A DNA stretch of 64,000 nucleotides, taken from contig JAFXAB010000001.1 of the NCBI GenBank assembly GCA_017522135.1, positions 1-64,000 of the forward strand, given 5' to 3'. Shown in pieces: positions 52,614 through 62,047 of this stretch. How positions within the stretch are numbered: position 1 is the first letter of the stretch; each line of letters starts with the position of its first letter. Origin of the DNA: Bacteroidaceae bacterium (GTDB taxonomy: Bacteria > Bacteroidota > Bacteroidia > Bacteroidales > Barnesiellaceae_A). Made by a program: the position numbers and the translations under genes. The notes under the pieces were generated by a model. The model had not been told where the DNA came from. It did no database searches and saw only the letters and a list, made by a program, of their open reading frames with translations.

Positions 52614-54665
52614 ATGCAAAAAGGAACCATTGGGGTAACTACCGACAACATCTTCCCCATTATCAAAAAATTCTTGTATAGCGACCATGAAATCTTCCTT
52701 CGTGAAGTTGTGTCAAACGCTGTAGACGCCACACAGAAACTCAAGACACTCTCTTCTGTGGGAGAATTTAAAGGCGAATTGGGTGCACTCGATGTACGTA
52801 TTGCGATAGATAAAGAGGCCGGAACACTCACCATCAGCGACAGCGGTGTGGGTATGACTGCCGACGAGATAGACCGTTATATCAATCAAATAGCATTCTC
52901 GGGTGCCGAAGAGTTTGTTGAGAAATATAAGAATGATGCCAATGCCATTATCGGACACTTCGGTCTGGGATTCTACTCTACATTCATGGTATCGAAAAAG
53001 GTAGAAATACGCACACTCTCTTTCAGAGAAGGTGCTCAGGCCGTACAATGGAGCTGCGACGGTACACCTTCCTTTGAAATGACCCAGATTGAAAAGTTGC
53101 ATAGAGGTACTGACATAATTCTATATATAGATGATGAAAATAAAGAGTTTCTGGAGCCTCAACGCATAGAGACACTATTGCGCAAGTACTGCCGTTTCTT
53201 GCCTGTACCTATCATCTTTGGCAAAGAACAAGAGTGGAAGGATGGCAAGTATGTAGATACTGACACTGACAAAATTATCAACAATCTCACTCCGGCATGG
53301 ACTCGCAAGCCTACAGATCTTACCGATGAGGATTATCGCGAGTTTTATCATGAAATATGCCCCGGAGCAGATGAACCTCTTTTCTGGATACACCTTAATG
53401 TAGATTATCCCTTCAATCTTACAGGTATTCTTTATTTCCCCAAGATAAAGAGCAATCTCGACCTCAATCGTTACAAAATACAATTGTATTGCAACCAAGT
53501 ATATGTAACAGACTCGGTTGAGGGTGTTGTACCCGACTTCTTGATGCTCTTGCAAGGTGTTATCGATTCGCCCGATATTCCGTTGAACGTATCACGCTCT
53601 TATTTGCAAAGTGATGCTAATGTAAAGAAAATATCGACCTATATCACAAAGAAGGTTGCCGACCGCTTGCAAGAGATATTTAACAACGACCGCAAACAGT
53701 TTGAAGAGAAATGGAACGACATTAAGCTGTTTATTGAGTATGGCATGCTCAGTGACGAGAAGTTCTATGAACGTGCCGCCAAGTTTGCGCTTTTGCACAA
53801 CACCGACGGTAAATTCTTTACCTTTGAGGAATATAAAAACATTATATCGGGAGAGCAGACCGATAAAGATGGCAACCTCATATATCTATATGCAACCGAC
53901 AAGACAGCTCAATACAGCTATATCGAAGCGGCAACAGCACGTGGATATGATGTCTTGTTGATGGATGGTCAACTCGACTCTCACTACATAGCTATGTTGG
54001 AGCAAAAGTTTGAGAAAAGTCGTTTTGTTCGTGTAGATAGTGATGTTATAGACAATCTTATACGCAAGGAGAACGACCGCGAAGTAACACTCTCGGCTCA
54101 AGAGCGCGAAGCGATGACTACCGTCTTTAAGTCGCAAATACCCACCATCGAGAAAAGCGAATTTATAATAATGTTTGAGGCTCTTGGCGAAAACTCAGCA
54201 CCGGTCATGATTACCCAAAGTGAGTATATGCGTCGTATGAAGGAGATGGCTGCTATGCAACCCGGCATGAGTTTCTATGGCGAATTGCCCGACACTTTCA
54301 ATCTCATTGTCAATACCGACCATGCGTTGTGCAAAAAAGTCCTTGCCGATACCGGCGTGGCTTGTAACGATACTATAGCACCTCTTGCATCGCAACTCGA
54401 TGCTGTCAATGCCGAGATTACGCGTCTTAACAATGAGCGCAAAGATAAGAAAGACGAGGATATTCCTGTAGCCGATAAAGAGGCTCTGCGTAATGCCGAG
54501 AATGAGGCTGCCGACTTACGCAAAAAGCAAGAGAACGTGTATAGTGAGTATGCACAAAATAATAACTTGGTAAAACAACTTATCGACTTGGCTCTGCTGT
54601 CTAACAATATGCTACGTGGCGAGGCGTTGAGCCGTTTTGTAAAACGCTCTTTCGACATGTTGTAA
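52614..54665 (+). CDS. htpG: molecular chaperone HtpG (bacterial Hsp90)
   Basis: A 683-aa Hsp90. The N-terminal ATPase domain has NIFPIIKKFLYSDHEIFLREVVSNAVDATQK, DSGVGMTADEI and GHFGLGFYSTFMVS; the middle domain has FWIHLNVDYPFNLTGILYFPK and DIPLNVSRSYLQSD with the catalytic Arg; the C-terminal dimerisation domain ends at residue 683. Near 600-640 a Lys/Asp-rich helical insert (NNERKDKKDEDIPVADKEAL) is longer than in E. coli, which is usual for Bacteroidetes. It folds client proteins and often works with DnaK. Confidence 0.95.
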   Translation: MQKGTIGVTTDNIFPIIKKFLYSDHEIFLREVVSNAVDATQKLKTLSSVGEFKGELGALDVRIAIDKEAGTLTISDSGVGMTADEIDRYINQIAFSGAEEFVEKYKNDANAIIGHFGLGFYSTFMVSKKVEIRTLSFREGAQAVQWSCDGTPSFEMTQIEKLHRGTDIILYIDDENKEFLEPQRIETLLRKYCRFLPVPIIFGKEQEWKDGKYVDTDTDKIINNLTPAWTRKPTDLTDEDYREFYHEICPGADEPLFWIHLNVDYPFNLTGILYFPKIKSNLDLNRYKIQLYCNQVYVTDSVEGVVPDFLMLLQGVIDSPDIPLNVSRSYLQSDANVKKISTYITKKVADRLQEIFNNDRKQFEEKWNDIKLFIEYGMLSDEKFYERAAKFALLHNTDGKFFTFEEYKNIISGEQTDKDGNLIYLYATDKTAQYSYIEAATARGYDVLLMDGQLDSHYIAMLEQKFEKSRFVRVDSDVIDNLIRKENDREVTLSAQEREAMTTVFKSQIPTIEKSEFIIMFEALGENSAPVMITQSEYMRRMKEMAAMQPGMSFYGELPDTFNLIVNTDHALCKKVLADTGVACNDTIAPLASQLDAVNAEITRLNNERKDKKDEDIPVADKEALRNAENEAADLRKKQENVYSEYAQNNNLVKQLIDLALLSNNMLRGEALSRFVKRSFDML

Positions 54666-54692
54666 TTGAGGGTTATTAAGTAATTTACAAAT

Positions 54693-54730
54693 AAGAGTGG
54701 CTACACCGCATGTTCAATGTAGCCACTCTT
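54693..54730. terminator. bidirectional hairpin terminator
   Basis: A perfect 13-bp stem, AAGAGTGGCTACA at 54693-54705 with TGTAGCCACTCTT at 54718-54730, between htpG and the convergent hydrolase gene. Confidence 0.75.
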
Positions 54731-54758
54731 GTATTAGTCTTGAATATAATGAGATATG

Positions 54759-55838
54759 CTATTTTATCTCAATCATTTCTATAGGTTGTGTTTTGTCTTT
54801 ATCAAGAGGATAACTTCCCGATTTGACACGTCCGAAGTCTATGCTTTTGAGGTCTATACAACGAATATTGCTATTGTAGGCTGTACGGTAATAAATGCGA
54901 TGATTTGTCAGGTCGCTTACCACTGTCCACTGAGTCGCTGATGGCATATCTTGTGGCGTTTCGCCCGGATTGTACTCCACACCGATGGGTACATCGAAAT
55001 TGTTGAGAATATGGAAACATTGCAACACGGTATCGAATGCTGTAGGACGTTGGGGTGCAGTAGCTACAAAGAATGCTGCGCGGACAAATCGAGATGTCGA
55101 TGTAACATCACCCGGTATACCGTGAAAAGCCGATCCGGCACTTATGGAGGTAAGCTCTACCCCATTCCATTTTTGTGATTTCGCTACACCGGGATATAGA
55201 TTGACATAGTTATTGAGATTGGTTATATGCCATGTAAAAGATGGTGCATTGGTGATAACGCCTATCTTGTTTTCATGTATGTTATATTTACCATCGATTA
55301 TCTCCAACACTACTTGTCGCCCTCCTGGCTCGGCTATACGCCAGTGAATTGTCAGCATCGACGGGTCGAGTGATACGACATGAACATCCTGCAAACCGGC
55401 AATCACATCATCAATGCTCGAGAATTGTGATAGAATCCATTCGACCAATTGTAAGTCGGCAATTGTTTTGTCATTGTGTTGGGCATTATACGTTTCGTAG
55501 CTGCCATAATGGGGAAAATAGAATAGACCGGCCGATAATCCCGCTTCGTTGATGCCCTCGGCAACAAAATCACCATTAACCACACTGAGTCCGATAAAGC
55601 CATAACGAGCATTAAACTTTATACCATTACGACCCGTAGGCGTATATGAGACAAGTTCTTTACCTCGTGCTACTACATTGTACTCGCTTGTGAGTGGTGT
55701 ACCCGCCCACTCTATCGTGCGAGCTACCACAAAACTACCATCGGCTGCATGAAATGATATGCCTGTACAGGCCTCTACTCCCGCCAGACTCGACAGTGCC
55801 ATACCGGCACTTATTGCTAATAATTGTGTTGTTCTCAT
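54759..55838 (-). CDS. choloylglycine hydrolase / penicillin V acylase family protein
   Basis: A 359-aa Ntn-hydrolase of the bile salt hydrolase and penicillin acylase family. After a signal peptide the mature protein would begin at Cys24 in ACTGISFHAADG, the nucleophile exposed by processing. Other active-site positions are Arg in VVARTIEW, Asn in VITNAPSF and Arg in STSRFVRAAF. Family members cleave the amide of conjugated bile salts or of acyl homoserine lactones. A bile salt hydrolase role would suit a gut organism, but the exact substrate is not fixed by the sequence. Confidence 0.85.
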   Translation of the reverse strand: MRTTQLLAISAGMALSSLAGVEACTGISFHAADGSFVVARTIEWAGTPLTSEYNVVARGKELVSYTPTGRNGIKFNARYGFIGLSVVNGDFVAEGINEAGLSAGLFYFPHYGSYETYNAQHNDKTIADLQLVEWILSQFSSIDDVIAGLQDVHVVSLDPSMLTIHWRIAEPGGRQVVLEIIDGKYNIHENKIGVITNAPSFTWHITNLNNYVNLYPGVAKSQKWNGVELTSISAGSAFHGIPGDVTSTSRFVRAAFFVATAPQRPTAFDTVLQCFHILNNFDVPIGVEYNPGETPQDMPSATQWTVVSDLTNHRIYYRTAYNSNIRCIDLKSIDFGRVKSGSYPLDKDKTQPIEMIEIK

Positions 55839-55943
55839 TTCTTTATATTTTTTATTCTCACTATTAACACAAAATAATTCATGTAGGTTCTATTCTTTGG
55901 TAAAAAAAACGTACTTTTGTTATTCTTAAAAACAAGGAAAATA

Positions 55944-58154
55944 ATGAGCGCAAACAGATATTTTACAGAAAGTGAATGGAGCGAATTTCGCAACAACTAT
56001 TGTCGCTTGGTAGATGCTATGCGCGATGAGATAAGGTATGATGAAGTAAAAGCGTTAAGCAAAATCGTGCACAATGCCATTGAGCGTGGCCAGATGCCTC
56101 GTGATGAGCATGGCATCAACCCATTGTTACGTTGCATAAATACGGCATTGTTGCTATGCGAAAAAGTGGGAGCCGAGCGTGATACTATCATTGCAATTTT
56201 TCTGTCGCCACTTGTCGAAAGCGAATATTTGCTGTGGGAAGATGTGTCAAATCTCTATGGTGACGGCGTCATTAAATTGATAAAAGGCCTTCACAAGACC
56301 AATGAGCTTGACGGCAAGCAAGGCGCAATAAATAGCGAATACTTCAAAAATTTGCTTTTGATATTTGCCGATGATATCAGAGTAATATTTATCATTATTG
56401 TCGATTGCCTGTGCCTCATGCGCATGGCAAACAATCATGCCGATGATAAATATCGCAGGAACATTACAACCGAAGCATCCAACCTCTATGCACCTCTGGC
56501 TCATAAATTGGGACTGTATAAGATAAAATCGGAGTTGGAAGATTTGGCACTGAAATACTCCGACCGCGAGACTTATAACCTTATAGTTCATGAGCTCAAC
56601 ACTACAAAGAAGTATCGGGATGATTATATAACCTCTTTTATAGGACCGGTAAAGGTAGAGCTTCAAAAGGCAAATCTCAAGTTTGAAATAAAAGGTCGCA
56701 CCAAATCGATATACTCTATCTGGAACAAGATGAAAAAGCAACAGATAGGTGTAAGTGGCATCTACGACCTGTTTGCTATACGCATTATACTCGACACCGA
56801 AGAAGGTGCCGACGAGAGAGCCGATTGCTGGAAGGCATTCTCTATCATTACCAACATGTATACACACAACCCTCGCCGTATGCGCGACTGGCTATCCAAC
56901 CCCAAGAGCAATGGTTACGAATCACTTCACGCAACAGTGATAGGCCCTGAAAACAAATGGGTGGAAGTACAGATACGTACACGTAGAATGGATGAGATAG
57001 CCGAGCGAGGATTGGCCGCACACTGGCGATACAAAGGTATTAAAAGCGAAGGCAACCTCGATACACTCATGAACAGTGTACGCGATGTGCTGGAGTCGGA
57101 CAATGATGACCCCCTGGAAAAAATAAAAGATTTCAATATCGATATATACGACAAGGAAGTCTTTGTATTTTCGCCCAAAGGCGACTTATATAAGTTCCCT
57201 TACGGCTCTACAGTGCTCGACTACGCATTCCATATACACACAAAATTGGGTTGTGCTTGTATAGGTGCACGTGTAAATGGAAAAAATCAAACAATAAAAT
57301 ATGAACTGAAGAGTGGCGATACGGTAGAGATACTCACATCCTCATCACAGTATCCCAAGAAAGAATGGCTCAATATTGCACATTCGGCTCGCGCTCGCGT
57401 AAAAATAAAACAGGCACTTAATGAAATAGAAAACAAGAGTGCCGAACTTGGCCGAGAGCTATTGTCTCGCCGAATGAAAAACCGTAAAATCGAGGTAGAT
57501 GAGTCGGTATTGATGCGTCTTGTCAAAAAATCGAAGTATAAGACCGTAACAGCCTTCTACCTCGATCTGGGTAATGAAAAAATAGATGTAAACGATGTTA
57601 TAGAACAATACCTTGCCATCATAGAGAAAGACCGTCAGGAAGAGGAACAACGCTCGGCCGGCGAGTATACCTTCGACACAAAGCCTGTCGATGATAATAA
57701 GGTAGACGAACTCGTCATAGGTGGCGATATAAAAGGTGTAGACTACCGCTTGGCACGGTGTTGCAATCCTATTTTCGGTGACAAGATTTTTGGCTTTGTA
57801 TCGTCAGAGGGCACTATCAAGATACACCGTTGCGATTGTCCCAATGCCATCAATATGCAAGAGCGTTACCCCTATCGTATTATAAATGCACGTTGGGCAG
57901 GCAAGATGGGTACAAAGTATGTCGTAACATTGCGCGTTGTGGGGCACGACGATATAGGTATCGTAACAAATATATCGTCTATTATCAATAAAGAAAAAAA
58001 TGTGTTCCTGCGTAGCATATCGATAGACTCCGATGACGGAATTTTTCAAGGTCACTTGTCGGTGGCTATAGACGATATATCATCATTGAATACACTCATA
58101 AAAAAACTACGTACAGTGAAAGGTGTGAAAGATGTGCAACGTGGTGCAATGTAA
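55944..58154 (+). CDS. RelA-like (p)ppGpp synthetase with degenerate hydrolase site
   Basis: A 736-aa long Rel homolog with HD, synthetase, TGS, zinc-finger and ACT domains in order. The hydrolase site is ruined: the HD pair is Ser88-Pro89 (FLSPLVES), the downstream Glu-Asp is Glu92-Ser93, and the earlier His is Asn59, whereas the D in IIVDCLCLMRM stays. The synthetase site is intact: RTKSIYSIWNKM, GVSGIYDLFAIRII and WVEVQIRTRRM. TGS has PYGSTVLDYAFHIHTKLG, the Cys-rich part has ARCCNPIFGDKI and HRCDCPNA, and ACT is at the end. It should make alarmone but not degrade it. The start at 55944 (MSANRYFTES) is favoured. Confidence 0.93.
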   Translation: MSANRYFTESEWSEFRNNYCRLVDAMRDEIRYDEVKALSKIVHNAIERGQMPRDEHGINPLLRCINTALLLCEKVGAERDTIIAIFLSPLVESEYLLWEDVSNLYGDGVIKLIKGLHKTNELDGKQGAINSEYFKNLLLIFADDIRVIFIIIVDCLCLMRMANNHADDKYRRNITTEASNLYAPLAHKLGLYKIKSELEDLALKYSDRETYNLIVHELNTTKKYRDDYITSFIGPVKVELQKANLKFEIKGRTKSIYSIWNKMKKQQIGVSGIYDLFAIRIILDTEEGADERADCWKAFSIITNMYTHNPRRMRDWLSNPKSNGYESLHATVIGPENKWVEVQIRTRRMDEIAERGLAAHWRYKGIKSEGNLDTLMNSVRDVLESDNDDPLEKIKDFNIDIYDKEVFVFSPKGDLYKFPYGSTVLDYAFHIHTKLGCACIGARVNGKNQTIKYELKSGDTVEILTSSSQYPKKEWLNIAHSARARVKIKQALNEIENKSAELGRELLSRRMKNRKIEVDESVLMRLVKKSKYKTVTAFYLDLGNEKIDVNDVIEQYLAIIEKDRQEEEQRSAGEYTFDTKPVDDNKVDELVIGGDIKGVDYRLARCCNPIFGDKIFGFVSSEGTIKIHRCDCPNAINMQERYPYRIINARWAGKMGTKYVVTLRVVGHDDIGIVTNISSIINKEKNVFLRSISIDSDDGIFQGHLSVAIDDISSLNTLIKKLRTVKGVKDVQRGAM

Positions 58155-58179
58155 ATAAATCAATAAAACAGATGTGTAT

Positions 58180-59028
58180 ATGAAAAACAAACTTCTTCTA
58201 CTACCCCTACTCGCTCTGCTGGCAGCGTGCGGAAATAACGAAAAATTGGCTCAAGAGATGCTCAACGAAGCCGAGCGACTATACAATCAGGGCAATTATA
58301 TCGAGGCAACACAGTGGGTCGACAGCATCAGCGCAACCTACCCACAAGAGGTTGATGTGATACGACAAGGCATATTGTTGCAATGCCATATAAACCAACA
58401 GAGATATGAACGTGAGCTGATAGAAATTGACAGCCTCTATAATGCCGCTACTGCCGAACTGGCATCACTCAAAGGTCGATTTGAATTGGTGCGCGAGGGC
58501 AAAGAACAAACCTTTGCCAACTATATATACAAAGGAACTCGCAACAAAGGCGATATAAGACATAGCGAACTACGTGTACAAGTAACCGAGAAGGGCGACT
58601 TACAACTCACAAGTATCTATTTTGGAAAATCCAATCTCAACCATACCGGCATATCGGTACAACAAGCCGGCGGTGGTGCAGCCAATTCGGCAACAATTGC
58701 CTATGATGGTGGCAAGAACTACCGCTACAAAACAGGCAACTATGTAGTAGAAATGGTTACATACAACATGGCTCAGTGCAAAGACGTGGTGCAATTGATA
58801 GCATCTGATGCACAAGCCAAGTGTAATGTAAAATACACCGGTGGCAAGGCCTTCAACCTATCACTCGACAAGCTCTCTCGCGAAGCTATCGCCAACAGCT
58901 ATCGCTTGGCTCAACTTTTTGTCTTGACCGACTCGTTGCAGTCGCGTCGCGAGTATGGCATCATACAACTCGAACTTGCCGACCGTCAACTCATGAAACT
59001 GCAAGACAAAACATCGGAGACTGAATAA
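58180..59028 (+). CDS. hypothetical TPR-like lipoprotein
   Basis: A 282-aa lipoprotein: the signal peptide ends in LLALLAACGN, with Cys as the lipid-anchored residue. Residues 30-100 are helical with a TPR-like look (AQEMLNEAERLYNQGNYIEATQWVDSIS), and residues 105-240 are beta-rich (HSELRVQVTEKGDLQLTSIY). The function is unknown. It follows the rel gene by 25 nt and ends before a strong terminator, so it may be in that unit. Confidence 0.75.
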   Translation: MKNKLLLLPLLALLAACGNNEKLAQEMLNEAERLYNQGNYIEATQWVDSISATYPQEVDVIRQGILLQCHINQQRYERELIEIDSLYNAATAELASLKGRFELVREGKEQTFANYIYKGTRNKGDIRHSELRVQVTEKGDLQLTSIYFGKSNLNHTGISVQQAGGGAANSATIAYDGGKNYRYKTGNYVVEMVTYNMAQCKDVVQLIASDAQAKCNVKYTGGKAFNLSLDKLSREAIANSYRLAQLFVLTDSLQSRREYGIIQLELADRQLMKLQDKTSETE

Positions 59029-59133
59029 ACACAATGTAGGGTAAGATATACTCGCAATCATCGCATATATGGCAAAGAAGATTGGAGCAATATAGTAACA
59101 TATCTGCTTGCCATCAATATACATAACAAGAGA

Positions 59134-59171
59134 AACAGCCACCCGGCAACATTGCCGGGTGGCTGTTTTTT
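59134..59171 (+). terminator. intrinsic terminator
   Basis: A perfect 16-bp stem AACAGCCACCCGGCAA at 59134-59149 with TTGCCGGGTGGCTGTT at 59152-59167 and a T-run. It ends the rel-lipoprotein transcript and lies 20 nt from the convergent fabD. Confidence 0.88.
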
Positions 59172-59191
59172 ATAATTTCAAATACGTAAAG

Positions 59192-60075
59192 TTATTGACG
59201 ACCTTTTACATTCACGGTACTGTTTATCTTACGCACCATACCTTGTAATGCTGTACCGGGACCTACTTCGGTAAACTCGACAGCACCATCGGCAATCATA
59301 TTATCTACCGAGTAGCTCCAACGAACCGCGGCAGTGAGTTGCGCAATAAGATTTTGTTTTATCTCGAGGGATTGGTATGAGGAAGAGCATCGACATTCTG
59401 GTAAATAGGACATGTAGGCGTACTGAATGGAGTGACAGCAATAGCCTCGGCCAACTCGGCACGAGCCGACTCCATCAGAGGTGAGTGGAAAGCCCCTCCT
59501 ACTTTGAGTCTCATGGCACGCTTGGCACCGGCAGCTGTGAGCTTGGCACATGCCGCATCCACACCCTCAATACTTCCCGATATTACAAGCTGTCCGGGAT
59601 TGTTATAGTTGGCTGCAACAACCACGCCCTCACTCACCTCGGCACACACCTGCTCGATAGTAGCATCGGGCAATCCTATGATAGCCGCCATAGTTGAGGG
59701 TTGTTTCTCGCAAGCCTTCTGCATAGCCATAGCTCGAGCCGATACCAACCGCAAGCCATCCTCAAACGACATAGCACCTACAGCTACCAGAGCCGACAAT
59801 TCGCCCAATGAGTGACCTGCCACCATATCGGGACAAAACTCCTCGCCCATTGTCTTGGCCAATATCACCGAATGTAAGAATACGGCCGGTTGGGTTACCT
59901 TGGTTTGCTTCAAGTCCTCTTCTGTACCTTCAAACATAAGATCGGTAATGCGAAAACCCAATATCTCATTGGCCTTCTCAAACATCTCTCTGGCTACAGG
60001 ATAATTCTCGTACAAGTCTTTACCCATTCCCTTATATTGTGAACCCTGACCGGGAAATACAAATGCTTTTTTCAT
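59192..60075 (-). pseudogene. fabD: malonyl-CoA:ACP transacylase with a frameshift near the 3' end
   Basis: FabD moves malonyl from CoA to acyl carrier protein for fatty acid synthesis. From 60075 the frame encodes KKAFVFPGQGSQ, the nucleophile Ser89 in GHSLG and His197 in FHSPLM, but it ends early at 59359 after NVDALPHTNPSR. A second frame carries on from 59365 with EIKQNLIAQLTAAVRW and EVGPGTALQGM to a stop at 59192, just as the family expects. A single missing base next to 59365/59366 explains it. Upstream start is the MKKAFVFPG ATG; an earlier ATG at 60162 is unlikely. It may be a sequence or assembly error, since FabD is normally essential. Confidence 0.85.
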
Positions 60076-60407
60076 ATCTTTATATCTTGCTTTAATTTCA
60101 GCGTGCAAAGATAGATAATTTGTCTTGAAAAAACATTGTTTTGTTAAACTATTTAAATACACAACTATTGCAAAATATCATTATTACAAACATATCATAC
60201 TGACAACCACTGTCTTATACAAACAAACAATAAACAACAATAAAACCCATAAGCAAGATTAATACCCCAAAAAACTTGCCACAATTATATATTTTAAGAC
60301 GATAAACCACTATTATATCAATTATTTTTGTTTACTTTGTAGTGTATTATGCAACAACATATACAAGCAACAAGCCAATATATTATAAACCAAATAAATT
60401 ATTATTT
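60076..60407. other. AT-rich intergenic region between fabD and the T9SS cargo gene
   Basis: A 332-bp gap with no gene visible on either strand. It holds divergent upstream regions. TTACTTTG at 60332-60339 resembles a -7 box for the plus-strand gene but mismatches at one position. No RNA gene, repeat or terminator was seen. Confidence 0.5.
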
Positions 60408-61889
60408 ATGAAAAAACTTCTACTTATTACCCTCGCCATGTTTGCTGCATTTATGGCCAATGCAGAAGAGGTAAAAGTTACATGGAACGGACAAAGCGAT
60501 TGGACCGGTGTCGCCGACCAAGCCGCCACAATTTCTTACACATATAACGGTATCGCTATCACTGTCGACAAAGCAGAAGGAAGTACAAAACCTACAGTCA
60601 ACGCCAACTCAAACGACCTTCGCGCCTATGCCAAAAACACGATTCGCATCACAAGTGAGATAGGCAATATGACAAGTATCTCATTTGAACTTTCGGCTCA
60701 AGGCCTAAAACGTTTGCCCGAACTTACAGCAACCAATGGTGAGTTTACGTATGATGTAGAGAATGCCAACGTAACATGGACCGGTGATATTGCCGACCTC
60801 ACCATTACAGTAGGCGAAAAAGCCACACTCGGTAGCGACGGTGCAAGCAAATCCGGCCAATTTGACTTCCTCAGCTTCACGGTTACAACAGGTGCCGCTC
60901 CTGCCATTGCAATACCCATATTCTCTATCAACGGTGGTACTTTCTACGAGCCTGTTGAGGTAGAAATCACCTGCTCAACAGAAGGTGCTTCTATCTATTA
61001 CACACTCGATGGCACAACTCCCGATGAAAGCAAAACGCTCTATCAAGAGACCATCACCATCAGCGAGACTGCTACATTGAAAGCCATAGCTGTAAAAGAG
61101 GGTGAAACATCAGGTGTAAACGAGGCTACATATACAATCAAGACAGTTCCCGAAGTTGCCGACATCACTGCATTCTTGGCTACCAACACTACCGAGGCTG
61201 CCAAAACCGATATATACCGCATCACATGCCCCGTAACTGTTATATATCAATACGACCGCTACCTCTACATTACCGATGGCACAAAGTCGCTCCAAGTATA
61301 CGGCTCTCTCAACAACACTTACACCAATGGCGATGTATTGGAAGGTATATGCGGTAGCGTAGGTTACTACAATGGTACATACCAGATGACTCCCGTTGTA
61401 ACAAGTTTTGGTGATGCTACTCCCGGCACAGCAGTACAACCCGCCACTGTCACAATCGAAGACATCACCAACGACATGGTGAGCGATTATATACGTATCA
61501 CTAAGGTTACCGTTGAGCAAGACAAAACATTTAGCGATGCTACAGGTACTATCGATGCTTACAAGCGTTTCGATGTTGAACTTCCCGCGGTGGGTGCCGA
61601 TACATACACTGTCGAAGGTTTTGTAAGCAACTACAAAGGCACTCTCCAAATCTTCCCCACCAAGATTACCAACACAACTGCACTCAATGCTACACAAGCT
61701 GTTGCCGGTCGCGTTTATGCCACCAATGGTTATATCAAGACCAATGGCAACAACGAAACTGTAAGCGTATATAACGTAACAGGCAAACTTGTTGCTACCG
61801 GTATGGCCGGTCGCGACATCAAGGTAAACGGCAAGGGTATATATATCGTAAAAGTTGGCAACAAAGCCACCAAGGTAGTTGTTCGCTAA
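60408..61889 (+). CDS. secreted protein with OB-like fold, chitobiase-type domain and T9SS sorting domain
   Basis: A 493-aa exported protein. A signal peptide (MKKLLLITLAMFAAFMANA) is followed by a beta-rich domain (25-180), then a chitobiase/hexosaminidase C-terminal-type Ig-like domain (FSINGGTFYEPVEVEITCSTEGASIYYTLDGTTPDESKTLYQ), then an OB-fold-like region (YLYITDGTKSLQVYGSL; DVLEGICGSVGYYNGTYQM), and a type IX secretion C-terminal sorting domain (VSVYNVTGKLVATGMAGRDI, GIYIVKVGNKATKVVVR). It probably sits on the surface or is shed, binding or acting on carbohydrate or nucleic acid. The start at 60408 is set by the signal peptide. Confidence 0.85.
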   Translation: MKKLLLITLAMFAAFMANAEEVKVTWNGQSDWTGVADQAATISYTYNGIAITVDKAEGSTKPTVNANSNDLRAYAKNTIRITSEIGNMTSISFELSAQGLKRLPELTATNGEFTYDVENANVTWTGDIADLTITVGEKATLGSDGASKSGQFDFLSFTVTTGAAPAIAIPIFSINGGTFYEPVEVEITCSTEGASIYYTLDGTTPDESKTLYQETITISETATLKAIAVKEGETSGVNEATYTIKTVPEVADITAFLATNTTEAAKTDIYRITCPVTVIYQYDRYLYITDGTKSLQVYGSLNNTYTNGDVLEGICGSVGYYNGTYQMTPVVTSFGDATPGTAVQPATVTIEDITNDMVSDYIRITKVTVEQDKTFSDATGTIDAYKRFDVELPAVGADTYTVEGFVSNYKGTLQIFPTKITNTTALNATQAVAGRVYATNGYIKTNGNNETVSVYNVTGKLVATGMAGRDIKVNGKGIYIVKVGNKATKVVVR

Positions 61890-61915
61890 TATTATACAAC
61901 ATATAAACCTATCAA

Positions 61916-61950
61916 ATAGCGTTGCCCAAATCCCGGCAACGCTATTTTTA
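61916..61950 (+). terminator. intrinsic terminator
   Basis: TAGCGTTGCC at 61917-61926 pairs with GGCAACGCTA at 61935-61944, then TTTTTA. Confidence 0.8.
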
Positions 61951-62047
61951 TACTCCGGTTCTGAAAAAAATATAAACCTATTTGTTTTGTTCTACCATCT
62001 CTTATTACTACCTTTACCGAAAAGAGATTCTATACCATCAACATATT

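Noticed and set aside
59192..59551. A separate gene of 119 aa overlapping fabD
   Set aside because: Its C-terminal half is the out-of-frame tail of fabD and its N-terminal half is only antisense or out-of-frame noise.
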